Assembly (NCBI RefSeq): GCF_003550065.1
Contig: NZ_QXDC01000002.1
Span: forward strand, 973,306-1,037,305
Length of the DNA stretch: 64,000 nucleotides
Direction: 5' to 3'
Source: Hephaestia caeni
Lineage (GTDB): Bacteria > Pseudomonadota > Alphaproteobacteria > Sphingomonadales > Sphingomonadaceae
Both the position numbers and the translations under genes were made by a program. Shown here in pieces: positions 25,790-35,670 of the stretch (its first letter is position 1; each line of letters opens with the position of its first letter). The notes beneath the pieces are model-generated. The model searched no databases and was not told the origin of the DNA. It saw nothing but the letters and a program-made list of their open reading frames with translations.

Positions 25790-27166
25790 ATGCTAAACGG
25801 CTGGATCCTCTTCCATCATGAACTGGATCCGGCGATCCCGGAAGTTCCGGAAGTGCTTCGCTTCCAGGAAGCGGCGAGCGCGATGGACATCGATCTCGCC
25901 GTTTACGATCCCCATCGCTTCGACCTGATCGTCGGCGGGGACGAGGACTGGGCGGTCACCTACAATGACAGTCCGATGGGCCGTCCCGACTTCATCATCT
26001 GCCGCACCGGCGCCGAGACTGATTATTATACGCTTGCGCTTCTGCGGCACTTCGAGCGGCGCGGCGTCCGCCTGATCAACGGCCCGGCGACGATCGAGCG
26101 CGTCGCCGACAAGCTTCACACGCTCCAGAGCCTCAATAGGGCCGGCCTGCCGATCCCGCGCACAATCCTCGGCACTTTTCCGATCGACGTCGATCTGGTC
26201 GAGCGCGAGCTTGGCTTCCCGGTGATCGTCAAGACGCTCAAAGGCACGCGCGGCGCCGGCGTCCTCAAATGCGAGAACCGCAGCCAGTTCGAGGATCTCG
26301 CCGGCCTTCTCGAGAGCGCCGAAGCCAAGGCCGACTTCATCCTCCAGCATTATGTCCGCGCCAGCCACGGGCGCGATGTGCGCGTCCTCGTGGTCGGCGG
26401 AAGGGTCGTGGCCGCGATGGAGCGCCGTTCCCTGACCGGGGGCTTCAAATCGAACGTCTCGCTGGGCGGCGTCGGCGTCGCGTATAATCCGCCGCCGGAG
26501 ATGGCGGAACTGGCTGTGAAGGCGGCCGATATCCTCGATCTCGATATCACCGGTATCGACATCCTGTTCGATGAGGAAGGTTACCGGATCTGCGAAGCCA
26601 ATTCCGCGCCCGGCTTCCAGGGCCTGGAGCGCGCCAGCGGGCTCGACGTGCCCTCGACAATCCTCGAGTGGATCGTCACCACGCAGAATGCGCCAGCTCC
26701 CGCGCCGGCAGCGGCGGAAAGCAGCGTGCTGGCGGACATGATCTTCGGGGGCCGCACCGGACTTCGCGCCATCACCGATCGTAACGATCAGTTCCGCGAT
26801 TTCGCAAGCGCCATGGGCGTGCGACTTTTCGGCGCCAGCATGAGCTGCCTCGGACAGGCATTTGCGCCGACGCTGCTCGTCGACGCCAGGAGCCGCACGG
26901 GTCTGGGATTGCGCGCATTGTTCGAAGGCCGCTCGCGCACCGACCTCTCCGCGCTCGACGACAGCGAGCAGGAACGCACGCTGATCGTGGTACTGACTCT
27001 CGCGATCTGGGCGGCGATCCTCCCATGGATCGCGGGCGCCGGCGCCATGGCCAGCGGCTTCCTGTCGCTGATGGCGCTGTGTTTTCCTCTCCTCTACGCG
27101 CTGACGGCCCCGTCCGGGCGCGTCGGCCGATCAGTGTCCACGCTGGCGAAGAGCGACCGCGGCTGA
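25790..27166 (+). CDS. RimK-like ATP-grasp ligase with C-terminal membrane anchor
   Basis: 458 residues. Residues about 1-300 form a RimK/glutathione synthetase-like ATP-grasp enzyme, with VIVKTLKGTRGAGV as nucleotide loop and GIDILFDEEGYRICEANSAPGFQG carrying the metal-binding Asp/Glu/Asn. After an Ala/Pro linker (about 300-312), residues 315-400 form a second small domain. Residues about 405-450 are two hydrophobic helices. The ligase would therefore face the cytosol from the membrane. RimK-type enzymes add amino acids (often Glu) to proteins or small molecules. The stop shares one base with the next permease gene, suggesting that the two products act together. Confidence 0.82.
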   Translation: MLNGWILFHHELDPAIPEVPEVLRFQEAASAMDIDLAVYDPHRFDLIVGGDEDWAVTYNDSPMGRPDFIICRTGAETDYYTLALLRHFERRGVRLINGPATIERVADKLHTLQSLNRAGLPIPRTILGTFPIDVDLVERELGFPVIVKTLKGTRGAGVLKCENRSQFEDLAGLLESAEAKADFILQHYVRASHGRDVRVLVVGGRVVAAMERRSLTGGFKSNVSLGGVGVAYNPPPEMAELAVKAADILDLDITGIDILFDEEGYRICEANSAPGFQGLERASGLDVPSTILEWIVTTQNAPAPAPAAAESSVLADMIFGGRTGLRAITDRNDQFRDFASAMGVRLFGASMSCLGQAFAPTLLVDARSRTGLGLRALFEGRSRTDLSALDDSEQERTLIVVLTLAIWAAILPWIAGAGAMASGFLSLMALCFPLLYALTAPSGRVGRSVSTLAKSDRG

Positions 27167-27951
27167 TGGACCTCTCCGCTATCCCCTGGGTCGAACTCGC
27201 GCCTTTCATTCTCATCGGCCTGTTCGCCCAGACCATCGACAGCGCGCTGGGGCTGGGCTTTGGCGTGCTGTCCAATTCGCTGCTCGTCCTGTTTGGCGCG
27301 CCCCCGAATGCGGCTTCGTCAGCGACCCGCACGGCCGAGAGCTTCACCAGCGGCGCGTCGGGCATGGCGCACATCCTGCAACGCAATGTCGACTGGCCGC
27401 TCTTCGCGCGGCTGGCCGTCCCCGGCGTGGTCGGCGGCGTCGTGGGGATCTGGCTCCTCACCTTCCTCAAGGGCGACATATTGCGGCCGGTACTCCTCGT
27501 CTATCTCATCGCCGTCGGCGCCTATTTGCTCTGGCGCGCCCCGCGCCGCCCGCTCGCCTTCCGCCGCATCAGGCTGGTCGCGCCGCTCGGGTTCCTCGGC
27601 GGCTTCCTCGACAGTTCTGGCGGCGGCGGCTGGGGGCCGCTCGTAACCGGTAACCTGCTGGCCCAAGGCATGACGCCGCGCATGGCCGTGGGCACCGCCA
27701 ACGCCGCGGAGTTCTTCGTGACCGTGACGGTGCTGACGGCGTTCGTCGGCATTCACGGCCTGCACTTCACCGATGCCGCGACCGGCATCCTGATCGGCGG
27801 CCTCATCGCGGCGCCGCTCGGCGCCTATTGCACGCGGCGGATAGCACCCAAGCAGCTGCTGCAACTTGTCGGCATCCTACTGGTCGGCACGAGCATCTGG
27901 AGTCTGGCGTCGCTGATGTTCGATCCTCTGCCGGTTTTCCCTCGCATTTGA
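27166..27951 (+). CDS. TauE/SafE-family membrane permease
   Basis: 261 residues with about eight membrane helices and the two-repeat pattern of the family (FAQTIDSALGLGFGVLSN, then FLGGFLDSSGGGGWGPLV). Its ATG overlaps the TGA of the RimK-like gene by one base, so translation is coupled. It is only distantly like the other TauE/SafE gene at 22076. Export of a product of the neighbouring ligase is one possibility; sulfite-type anions are the family's better-known cargo. Confidence 0.85.
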   Translation: MDLSAIPWVELAPFILIGLFAQTIDSALGLGFGVLSNSLLVLFGAPPNAASSATRTAESFTSGASGMAHILQRNVDWPLFARLAVPGVVGGVVGIWLLTFLKGDILRPVLLVYLIAVGAYLLWRAPRRPLAFRRIRLVAPLGFLGGFLDSSGGGGWGPLVTGNLLAQGMTPRMAVGTANAAEFFVTVTVLTAFVGIHGLHFTDAATGILIGGLIAAPLGAYCTRRIAPKQLLQLVGILLVGTSIWSLASLMFDPLPVFPRI

Positions 27952-28010
27952 TCTTTCAGCAAACACAGCCGCGGACTTGCCGATGTCCGCGCCTCGAAAC
28001 GGAGCTTGTG

Positions 28011-28637
28011 ATGCGCGTTCTGATCCTTGATGGCCATCCCGACGAGGGCCGACTGCTCAGCCATCTGCTTGACACCTATCAGGCCGCCCTGGGCGCTGAG
28101 GTCGAAGTCGAGCGCATCGCGGTGCGCGATCTCGCCTTCGAGCCCAATCTGCGACACGGCTACAAGACCGTCCAGACATTGGAGCCGGACCTCGAGCGGG
28201 TCACCGCCGCGATCGCTGCGTGCGATCATCTGGTTGTCGGGTTCCCGATGTGGTGGGGCAGCGAGCCCGGCAGGCTCAAGGGGCTGATCGACCGGGTGCT
28301 GCTGCCAGGCTTCGCGTTCCGTTATCACCAAAACGATCCATTCTGGGATCGGCTGTTGGCGGGCCGCTCGGCCGACACGATCATCACCACCGATACACCG
28401 TCCTGGTATTTGCGGTTCGCCTACGGCAATCCCGTGGTGCGCCGCTGGCGCGGCCAGATTCTCGGCTTCTGCGGCTTCAAGCCGGTTCGGATCCTCAAAT
28501 GCGGCCCGACGCGTCAGGGCGGCGCGGAGCAGAATATAGCGGCATGGCGGCGTAAGATCGAACGGCTCGCGGCGTCGGCAGGCTCACTGCGGCGCGCAAC
28601 GAGGCTCGTACCCTCGGCCACAGCAGCGGCGGATTAG
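28011..28637 (+). CDS. NAD(P)H-dependent flavin oxidoreductase (NQO/MdaB-like)
   Basis: 208 residues of the flavodoxin-like quinone reductase family. The N-terminus [13 protein letters not shown] binds FMN/FAD phosphate, and [20 protein letters not shown] (in pieces) is the typical quinone reductase loop; a further [13 protein letters not shown] aromatic loop follows. It would reduce quinones by two electrons. GGAG lies 7 nt before the ATG. No FixJ-like box was found; it stands 59 nt after the permease gene and may be cotranscribed. Confidence 0.85.
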   Translation: MRVLILDGHPDEGRLLSHLLDTYQAALGAEVEVERIAVRDLAFEPNLRHGYKTVQTLEPDLERVTAAIAACDHLVVGFPMWWGSEPGRLKGLIDRVLLPGFAFRYHQNDPFWDRLLAGRSADTIITTDTPSWYLRFAYGNPVVRRWRGQILGFCGFKPVRILKCGPTRQGGAEQNIAAWRRKIERLAASAGSLRRATRLVPSATAAAD

Positions 28638-28771
28638 CTCGAAAGCCCAGTCGTCGGCTGCGACTTCCGATGATCGCAGATAGATCGGCACCACGCGGCG
28701 GCGTCAACGGCTTCCGCTTTTGCGGAATAGCCGAAGCGAAGGATCGATATCGGCAAGAAGGATTCGGACGA

Positions 28772-31156
28772 ATGGCGTCTCACGAACATGGTCACGGTCA
28801 TCATGGCGGTCATGATCGCGCTCAGGGTGACGATTTGGCAGCTGACAGCCAAATGACCGATCCCGTCTGCGGGATGCGGGTCGATCCCGCGACGGCGAAG
28901 CACCGTGCCGAACATGACGGCGCCATCCATTACTTCTGTTCGGCGGGGTGCCAAGCGAAGTTCGAGGCCGATCCCGCACGCTATGTCGCCGGAGCCACTT
29001 TAGAGACTGACAATATCAAGGCACAGGCCACACCCGAAGGCTCGATCTGGACCTGTCCGATGCACCCGGAGATCCGCCGCGAAGCCCCGGGAAGCTGCCC
29101 GATCTGCGGCATGGCGCTGGAACCGCTGATCGCGACGGCGGACGCTGGACCGAGCCCCGAACTCGCCGACATGACGCGCCGCTTCTGGATCGGCCTGTTG
29201 CTGGCGCTGCCGGTGTTCGTGCTGGAAATGGGATCCCATCTGATCCCGGCGCTGCACCATCTCGTGCCCGCGAACATCTCCACCTGGGTGCAATTCGCGC
29301 TGGCGACGCCGGTGGTGCTGTGGGCGGGATGGCCATTCTTCGAGCGGGCCTGGGCCTCGCTGGTCCATCGCAGCCTCAACATGTTCACGCTGGTCGCGAT
29401 GGGCACGGGCGTGGCCTGGGCCTACAGCGTGGTCGCGACGCTGGCGCCGGGCGTCTTCCCAGATGCGTTCCGTGGCCACGGCGGCGGGGTCGCCGTCTAT
29501 TTCGAGGCTGCGGCGGTCATCACCGTGCTGGTGCTGCTGGGCCAGGTGCTGGAGTTGCGGGCGCGCGAGCAGACCTCCGGAGCGATCAAGGCGCTGCTCA
29601 ACCTCGCACCCAAAACCGCGCGGCGCATCGCGGAGGATGGTGCGGAGGCGGACGTGCCGGTCGAGGCCGTGATGCCCGGCGACCGGCTCCGGGTGCGGCC
29701 CGGCGAGACGGTGCCGGTCGATGGCATGGTCGAGGACGGACGCTCGTCGATCGACGAGTCCATGGTCACCGGCGAATCGATGCCCGTCACCCGCGCTGTC
29801 GGCGATCGTGTCGTCGGCGGCACGCTGAACCAGACCGGCGCGCTGATCATCCGCGCCGAGAAGGTCGGCCGCGACACGATGCTCGCGCGCATAGTGCAGA
29901 TGGTCGCCGACGCCCAGCGCTCGCGCGCGCCGATCCAGCGCATGGCCGACCGGGTGTCGGGCTGGTTCGTGCCGGCGGTGATCGCGATCGCGCTGCTGGC
30001 GTTCGCCGTATGGGCGATCTGGGGTCCGGAGCCGCGCTTCGCTTATGGCCTGGTCGTGGCGGTCTCGGTGCTGATCATCGCCTGTCCTTGCGCGCTCGGC
30101 CTCGCCACGCCGATGTCGATCATGGTCGGGGTCGGCAAGGGCGCGGGGCTTGGCGTCCTCATCAAGAACGCCGAGGCGCTCGAGCGGATGGAGAAGGTCG
30201 ACACGCTGGTGGTCGACAAGACCGGCACGCTTACCGAAGGGAAGCCCGCAGTCACCGGAATCGTCGCCGCCGAGGGGTTCGCCGAGGACGACATCCTGCG
30301 GCTCGCCGCCAGCGTCGAACAGGCTTCGGAGCATCCGCTGGCGCTGGCGATCGTCGCAGCCGCCGACAGGAAGGGCATCGTGGTGCCGACGGTCTCGGAG
30401 TTCGACTCCCCGACCGGCAGGGGCGCGCTCGGCACGGTCGAGGGCCGGCGCGTCCTTCTGGGCAACGCCGCCTTTCTCCACGAGAACGGCATCGACGCGA
30501 CCGCACTGTCCGGGCGTGCAGACGCCCTTCGCCAGGACGGCGCGACCGCGATCTATATCGGCATCGCGGACCAAGCGGCAGGCATCTTCGCGATCGCCGA
30601 TCCGGTCAAGCCGACCACGCCCGAGGCGCTCAAGGCGCTACATGCCGAGGGCATCCGCATTGTCATGCTGACTGGCGACAACCGAACCACTGCCGAGGCG
30701 GTCGCGCGCCGGCTGGGCATCGACGAGGTCGAGGCCGACGTCCTGCCCGACCGGAAGAGCGCGGTGGTCGTCCGGCTCAAGGCCGAGGGCCGGGTGGTGG
30801 CAATGGCCGGAGACGGGGTCAACGACGCGCCCGCGCTCGCCGCCGCCGATGTCGGCATCGCCATGGGATCGGGCACCGACGTGGCGATCGAGAGCGCCGG
30901 GGTCACGCTGTTGAAGGGCGACCTGACCGGCATCGTCAAGGCGCGACGGCTGTCGCAGGCGACCATGCGCAACATCCGCCAGAACCTCATGTTCGCCTTT
31001 GTCTATAACGCCGCCGGCGTCCCGATCGCGGCGGGCGCGCTCTATCCCGCTTTCGGCCTGCTACTGTCGCCAATCATCGCGGCGGCGGCCATGGCGCTGT
31101 CCTCGGTCAGCGTGATCGGCAATGCACTACGGTTGAAGGCCGCGAAGATCTACTAA
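28772..31156 (+). CDS. copper-translocating P1B-type ATPase
   Basis: 794 residues. It begins with a His-rich tail ([11 protein letters not shown]), then a YHS domain (about 28-72: [11 protein letters not shown]...[15 protein letters not shown]), then a heavy-metal-binding TCPMHPEIR...CPICGMAL module (about 90-115), instead of a CxxC HMA domain. The transport domain has CPC at 438-440, DKTGTLT (D482) and [10 protein letters not shown]. The start at 28772 has an AAGGA site. This layout is the CopB/CopA-like type with YHS domains found in proteobacteria, exporting Cu+ (possibly Ag+). No copper regulator is adjacent. Confidence 0.9.
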   Translation: MASHEHGHGHHGGHDRAQGDDLAADSQMTDPVCGMRVDPATAKHRAEHDGAIHYFCSAGCQAKFEADPARYVAGATLETDNIKAQATPEGSIWTCPMHPEIRREAPGSCPICGMALEPLIATADAGPSPELADMTRRFWIGLLLALPVFVLEMGSHLIPALHHLVPANISTWVQFALATPVVLWAGWPFFERAWASLVHRSLNMFTLVAMGTGVAWAYSVVATLAPGVFPDAFRGHGGGVAVYFEAAAVITVLVLLGQVLELRAREQTSGAIKALLNLAPKTARRIAEDGAEADVPVEAVMPGDRLRVRPGETVPVDGMVEDGRSSIDESMVTGESMPVTRAVGDRVVGGTLNQTGALIIRAEKVGRDTMLARIVQMVADAQRSRAPIQRMADRVSGWFVPAVIAIALLAFAVWAIWGPEPRFAYGLVVAVSVLIIACPCALGLATPMSIMVGVGKGAGLGVLIKNAEALERMEKVDTLVVDKTGTLTEGKPAVTGIVAAEGFAEDDILRLAASVEQASEHPLALAIVAAADRKGIVVPTVSEFDSPTGRGALGTVEGRRVLLGNAAFLHENGIDATALSGRADALRQDGATAIYIGIADQAAGIFAIADPVKPTTPEALKALHAEGIRIVMLTGDNRTTAEAVARRLGIDEVEADVLPDRKSAVVVRLKAEGRVVAMAGDGVNDAPALAAADVGIAMGSGTDVAIESAGVTLLKGDLTGIVKARRLSQATMRNIRQNLMFAFVYNAAGVPIAAGALYPAFGLLLSPIIAAAAMALSSVSVIGNALRLKAAKIY

Positions 31157-31274
31157 GCGGCGCATAGTCTTCCGCTGTCCTGCAAGCGGAATGTTCACCG
31201 ACCTGCGCTATGGTTGGCATGAATGATTCGCTTTCGGCCGCAGTCAAATGCGGGCCGATGCTAGAAGGATGCGG

Positions 31275-32726
31275 ATGGCGGACGAATTGGAATTGAAGCT
31301 CGACCTGACGTCCGAAGCGGCCGCGGCGTTCGAAGCCTCTGCGCTGCTGCCGGGCGATCCCGACATCGCGGCGCAACACTCGATCTACTTCGATACCCCC
31401 GACCAAGCTTTGTCGAAGGCCGGACTCTCGCTGCGCATCCGCCGTTCGGGCAGAAAGCGCATACAGACGGTCAAGGCGGACGGGGCCAGCGCCGCGGGGC
31501 TGTTCGCGCGCTCAGAATGGGAACGCCCCGTCAGCAACGATACGCCGGTCCTTGATGACGCCACCCCGATCCGGACAATGCTCGGCGATGCGGCCGATGC
31601 GATCGGCCCGGCCTTCGAGGTGCGGATCGAGCGACGGAGCTGGATCATCGAGGAAAGCGGCGCGACGATCGAGCTGGTGCTGGATCGCGGCGAGGCCGTT
31701 GCCGGCGAGCGGACCTCGCCGATCTGCGAGATCGAGCTGGAGCTGAAGACGGGCCAGCCGGCCGCGCTGTTCGCGCTCGCCCGCCGCATCAATGCGGTGG
31801 CGCCGGTTCGGCTCGGCGTGCAGAGCAAGGCCGAGCGAGGCTATCGGCTTGCCGCGCCGGTGGCGAAGATGGTCAAGGCCGAGCCGGTGACGCTCGGCGC
31901 CGGGATGACGGCGGCCGAAGCGTTCCGGCGGATCGTCCAGAGCTGCCTGCGCCAGTTCCGGCTGAACGAGGCGCTGTTGCTGACCGGCCGGGACGCCGGC
32001 GCGCTGCACCAGGCGCGCGTGGCGCTGCGCCGGCTCCGCTCGGCCTTCTCGATCTTCAAGCCGGTGATCGGCGGGAACGACCCCGTGCCGCTGCGCGAGG
32101 AGCTGCGCTGGCTCGCCGGCGAGCTGGGCGAGGCCCGCAATCTCGACGTGCTGCTCGAACGCGCGAAACCCGGTGCGCTGCACGACCGCATCGCGGCGGC
32201 GCGCGAGGCGGCTTATAGTCAGGTCGAGGCGGTGCTGGCGTCGGCGCGGGTGCGGGCGCTGATGCTCGATCTCGCGGAATGGACCGCCAGCGGCGACTGG
32301 CTGACCGCCCCCGACATCGCGGATCGCCGCGATCAGCCGGCCCGCGACTTCGCTGTCACCGCGCTCGACCGCTTTCGCCGAAAGGTGAAGAAGGATGGGC
32401 GCGATCTCGCCAAAACCGACGACGAGGCCCGCCACGAAGTCCGCAAGGATGCCAAGAAGCTGCGTTACGCATCCGAGTTCTTCGCCGGCCTGTTCGAGCG
32501 CAAGCGCGAAAAACGTCGCCAGAAGAAGTTCCTCGCCGCGCTGGAAGCGCTTCAGGACCAACTTGGCGCGCTCAACGACCTCGCGACCGCGCCGGAAGTC
32601 CTCGAGAAGCTCGGCCTTGCCGATGATCCCGGCGCCGGACGGCTGCTGGTCGGCGGCAAGCGAAAGGCGCTGCTGGAGGCCGCCGCCGAGGCGCATGAGG
32701 ATCTGATCGACATCAAGCGGTTGTGA
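31275..32726 (+). CDS. CYTH-CHAD domain protein
   Basis: 483 residues. An N-terminal CYTH (triphosphate tunnel) domain begins with the ELELKLDL signature and runs to about 200; a CHAD domain of paired helices rich in His and Lys/Arg follows (about 215-480). CHAD domains bind inorganic polyphosphate and CYTH domains hydrolyse triphosphates, so a link to polyphosphate is likely and fits the PHA/energy-storage setting. The start at 31275 has AAGG at proper spacing; two further in-frame ATGs lie upstream. It is the last gene before the transposon. Confidence 0.88.
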   Translation: MADELELKLDLTSEAAAAFEASALLPGDPDIAAQHSIYFDTPDQALSKAGLSLRIRRSGRKRIQTVKADGASAAGLFARSEWERPVSNDTPVLDDATPIRTMLGDAADAIGPAFEVRIERRSWIIEESGATIELVLDRGEAVAGERTSPICEIELELKTGQPAALFALARRINAVAPVRLGVQSKAERGYRLAAPVAKMVKAEPVTLGAGMTAAEAFRRIVQSCLRQFRLNEALLLTGRDAGALHQARVALRRLRSAFSIFKPVIGGNDPVPLREELRWLAGELGEARNLDVLLERAKPGALHDRIAAAREAAYSQVEAVLASARVRALMLDLAEWTASGDWLTAPDIADRRDQPARDFAVTALDRFRRKVKKDGRDLAKTDDEARHEVRKDAKKLRYASEFFAGLFERKREKRRQKKFLAALEALQDQLGALNDLATAPEVLEKLGLADDPGAGRLLVGGKRKALLEAAAEAHEDLIDIKRL

Positions 32727-32772
32727 ACGGACAAAGAACACTGCATCCGACACCCCACGCCAATTCACCTGA

Positions 32773-32782
32773 CCGACAAAAT
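32773..32782 (+). repeat. candidate left-end transposase site
   Basis: CCGACAAAAT, identical over 10 bp to the right-end site in inverted orientation. It lies between the CYTH-CHAD stop and the recombinase stop. Only one copy is visible at this side. Confidence 0.4.
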
Positions 32783-32796
32783 TCTCTGCACCGGCG

Positions 32797-34089
32797 TTAT
32801 TTCCTGACACCCTTCAACATACGCGCCGCCGCGTTGGACGACGGAGCGAGCTTGCGGCCGTAGCGGAGTGCAGTGGCGGTCGAGGTCCATCGCAATGCCT
32901 GCGCGATCGGTCCCGCATCCTCGCCATTGGCGAACAGATCCTGGGTCAGGCCGACGCGCAACGAATGCGTGCTCAGCGCATCGATCGCATGGTCGAGATC
33001 GGCGCCCATGAGATCGACCAGGCCCTGGTCGGCTGCGGCGAGCGCCGTGCGCTTGATGATCAGCCGCATCGCCGCCGGCGTCAGCGCGCGCTCGCCAATT
33101 CCGTAGGTCACCGTGGCCGCGCGCGCAGGCCGCGCCGCCATGCGTTCCCGATCGACCCGGGCATGATAGGCCAGATCCTCGATCGCGAGCGCGCGGCGCG
33201 CTTCGCGGGGTTTGGTCCGGATCACCGCTACGCGGCGGAACAAAGCGCCCGCGCGGATTGATGCGGCCTCGCGCCAAAGAGCGACACGCCGCATCGTGTC
33301 GGGCGACAGCCACACCCAGGCTCCTTGCCCTTCCTGGTCGGCTTTCGAGTGGGGCACCTCGAGCAGCCCCGACCCATCCTCTTGCGCTTCCATCAATTCG
33401 ACGGCGACGGCCACCAGCTCCGATACGCGCAAACCCGCATCATAGCCGAGCGACAGGATCGCCGCGTCGCGCAGGCCAGCGACGTCGCGCCCACACGCCT
33501 CGAGCAGCACCGACAGCGTGAACCCCCTGACGGCTTCCCGCCCGATCCCTTCGCCGAGCCGCAACGGGCCGGCCTGGCGCTGCCGGACTCCGGCCCGACG
33601 CCGCAGCCCACGCAGCGCATCGCGGACCACGACGGCACCGACGGGGCATGGAACGTCGAGAAGGTGATGGGCCACCGCCAGCGAGGACAGGCGCCGGGAC
33701 ACGGTCGCCGGCTTGAGCCGCCGCGCCTCGCAATAGTCAATATAGGCGACAAGCCGCGCTTCGTCGGCGGGCAGGCCGATCCCGCCGCGCTCGGCCGAGA
33801 AGCGCGCGTAGCAATCGAGATCGACCGCGAGCGCCTTGATGCTGGCGGGCGCCCGCGCCTCGATGCTCTTCTGGAAGTTGAGTTCGACCAGGCTGGCGCC
33901 TTCGCCTGTCAGCTCCTGAAGCAACTCGACGAGCTGGACCGCGCGATCTTGCGCGGCGCCCGACCGCCGCTGGGGCAGCGGCGCCTCGCCGGGTGCCAGG
34001 ATCGTCACGATCTCCGCGGAAACCGAGCGCTTGGGCATGGGCAGACGCTCTGTCTGTGCAGCGATCGACAGGACGGATTTGGCGCGCAT
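32797..34089 (-). CDS. tyrosine recombinase within the Tni-type transposon
   Basis: 430 residues of the phage-integrase family. A core-binding domain lies at about 70-200. The catalytic domain has the first Arg in AGLRVSEL, HSLRVGL (His-x-x-Arg box) and the nucleophilic Tyr in TALRYGR near the C-terminus. The start at 34089 lacks a clear ribosome-binding site; an ATG at 34038 is an alternative. It is divergent from the winged-helix gene, and a perfect 12-7-12 inverted repeat lies 34 nt upstream. In Tn5053-type elements a serine resolvase (TniR) resolves cointegrates; this enzyme occupies that role by position. Confidence 0.88.
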   Translation of the reverse strand: MRAKSVLSIAAQTERLPMPKRSVSAEIVTILAPGEAPLPQRRSGAAQDRAVQLVELLQELTGEGASLVELNFQKSIEARAPASIKALAVDLDCYARFSAERGGIGLPADEARLVAYIDYCEARRLKPATVSRRLSSLAVAHHLLDVPCPVGAVVVRDALRGLRRRAGVRQRQAGPLRLGEGIGREAVRGFTLSVLLEACGRDVAGLRDAAILSLGYDAGLRVSELVAVAVELMEAQEDGSGLLEVPHSKADQEGQGAWVWLSPDTMRRVALWREAASIRAGALFRRVAVIRTKPREARRALAIEDLAYHARVDRERMAARPARAATVTYGIGERALTPAAMRLIIKRTALAAADQGLVDLMGADLDHAIDALSTHSLRVGLTQDLFANGEDAGPIAQALRWTSTATALRYGRKLAPSSNAAARMLKGVRK

Positions 34090-34122
34090 ACCGAGGGACT
34101 ATAACCCCGATTTCGCCGAAGT

Positions 34123-34153
34123 CACTATCGATAACACTCTATTATCGATAGTG
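34123..34153. repeat. perfect 12-7-12 inverted repeat, possible recombination core
   Basis: CACTATCGATAA (34123-34134), 7-nt spacer, TTATCGATAGTG (34142-34153). Arm and spacer lengths match loxP/dif-type cores of tyrosine recombinases. It lies between the divergent recombinase and winged-helix genes, so an operator role for the latter is the alternative. Confidence 0.6.
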
Positions 34154-34210
34154 CAAAAAAGGGCGTGCTAGGGATGGTGCAGTTAAGGCAGTTTAGGTTA
34201 CCCTTGCGAC

Positions 34211-35416
34211 ATGCCCGATTTTTGCGATCCATCGACCCGATTCCATCCGCTCCGATCGGACGAAGATGCGCCGATCGAAGACCTGATGACGGCAAGGGTG
34301 CGCGCGGCGCTCACCTGGGGCCAGCTGCAAGGCCGTTTAGCGCATGTGCCCGCGCAAGTTGCGCATCAATTCTGCGCCGCGCTCGCCCGCCTGCTCCTCG
34401 TCGAAGCGCTCACGGGTAGCGGCTTTTCCGGCGCGAACAGCTGGTTTTCCGCATGGTTTTCCGGCCTCCAGCCCGTGCCCGACGCCACCGCCCATGTCGC
34501 AGCCCCGCCCTCGCTGGTCGCCGACACGCTGCTCGCCGAGCTCTCGCTGTCGGCCTGGGCGCCGCTCGCCGACACGGCCATCCAAATCCGCGCCGCAGCG
34601 CATTTCCATCGCGGCGAGGGCGCCCCGCAAGGCGAGCGCGGCGATGCCCCCGCGTTCGCCGTAGCGGAAGCGGCGCGGCTCGCCGAGCCGCCCGCCGACG
34701 ATCGCGCGGACGACTGGCCCCTCGCCGCGCTCGATCGCCTGCATCGGGCCGCGGCCGCCTCGCCGCATTTCGCGCCCACCGAGCGCAGCTACCAGCTGCT
34801 CCCCCTGCCCGCCGGGCCGGTCTCCTTCGAGCAGACGCGGACGGCCACGCCGCTGTGGGCGCTCGATCTCCTCGCCGGCGCCCTGATCGCGCGGAGCGCG
34901 CCAGCGACCAGGCCGCTGCCCCTGCCCGGAGCCGTGCGCGCCGAGGCGCTCAGACCCGAGCTCTGGTCCCGCGAGCGCGCCATTATCACGGCCGAGGCCG
35001 CCGGCGAAGCTGCGCAGCGGCTGAGCGACCAGCTCGATGCAGCCCATGCGAGCGTGCGCGAAGTGCATGAGGCGATGACCGTCCTGCGTTCGACCTCGCG
35101 CGCGCCGCTGCTCTACCGGCTGCTCGCGGGCTTCGGACCGCTGCGCCCGCTCCAGATCGAGAAGGCCCTTGGCGTTTCGAAAAACGGCGTGCGCGATCTC
35201 GTCGCCGCCCTCGTCAAAGCGGGCCTCGCCGAGCGGGCGGCGTACGAACATCACACGATCATCCGCGCCCTGCCCCGCGCGCGCCGTGCCACGCTGGCGG
35301 CCGAGGGTGAAAGCAGATCCGTTGAAACCAGCTCCGGCGCGACGTTCGCCGCGTTCGACGCGGCCATGGCCGATGTCGAGCGCGTGCTCGCCCGTATGGA
35401 GACGGCGCGCGAATGA
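34211..35416 (+). CDS. DUF1612/RHE_PE00001-type winged-helix protein
   Basis: 401 residues. The N-terminal 130 residues are mostly helical (RVRAALTWGQLQGRLAHVP). The middle is Ala/Pro-rich. The C-terminal quarter is a winged helix (about 300-365: LRPLQIEKALGVSKNGVRDLVAALVKAGL, in pieces), after which a helical tail ends the protein. It resembles the DUF1612-plus-HTH family common on rhizobial and sphingomonad plasmids. It may regulate the transposon or read the 12-7-12 repeat 58 nt upstream. A related gene stands just outside the element at 39588. Function is unknown. Confidence 0.7.
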   Translation: MPDFCDPSTRFHPLRSDEDAPIEDLMTARVRAALTWGQLQGRLAHVPAQVAHQFCAALARLLLVEALTGSGFSGANSWFSAWFSGLQPVPDATAHVAAPPSLVADTLLAELSLSAWAPLADTAIQIRAAAHFHRGEGAPQGERGDAPAFAVAEAARLAEPPADDRADDWPLAALDRLHRAAAASPHFAPTERSYQLLPLPAGPVSFEQTRTATPLWALDLLAGALIARSAPATRPLPLPGAVRAEALRPELWSRERAIITAEAAGEAAQRLSDQLDAAHASVREVHEAMTVLRSTSRAPLLYRLLAGFGPLRPLQIEKALGVSKNGVRDLVAALVKAGLAERAAYEHHTIIRALPRARRATLAAEGESRSVETSSGATFAAFDAAMADVERVLARMETARE

Positions 35417-35670
35417 CCCCGGCAACACGGCAAGATAGGAAACCCCGGCAGAAACTTCAAATCGACGCGCCCGATACGGGACTCGCGCCGCCGTTTCAGG
35501 CCATGACCTGTCTTTGAACGATCAAAGGAAAGTTCGCGCAAAAGCCCCTGGGAGCGCAAAAAGGCGGTCTCGGATAGGAGGGGGCGCCCAGAGGCCGCCA
35601 CCACGCCCTACGGGCCTCCTGAGGGCAAATTCGCGCGAAATGCCCAATGGGCGACCGTCGCCGTCCGGCT
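35417..35670. other. gene-free stretch with two imperfect direct repeats
   Basis: 254 nt between the winged-helix gene and tniQ, which converge. Two imperfect copies of AAnTTCGCGCnAAA followed by GCCC and TGGG occur at about 35530-35557 and 35627-35655. No coding frame is convincing. They could be protein-binding sites; they do not resemble the right-end transposase sites. Confidence 0.4.

Noticed and set aside
27940..27970. TTGAT...CAA resembling an FNR site before the quinone reductase gene
   Set aside because: The second half does not fit TTGAT-N4-ATCAA; spacing is wrong.
29000..30574. Long open frame (over 500 codons) antisense to the copper ATPase
   Set aside because: Its composition (Arg, Gly, His, Asp rich without a hydrophobic core) is that of a mirror frame in high-GC DNA, and the sense gene is certain.
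34337..35428. Open frame of over 360 codons opposite to the winged-helix gene
   Set aside because: Gly/Arg/Glu-rich mirror frame; the sense protein has a recognisable winged helix and matches related copies at 39588 and 40954.
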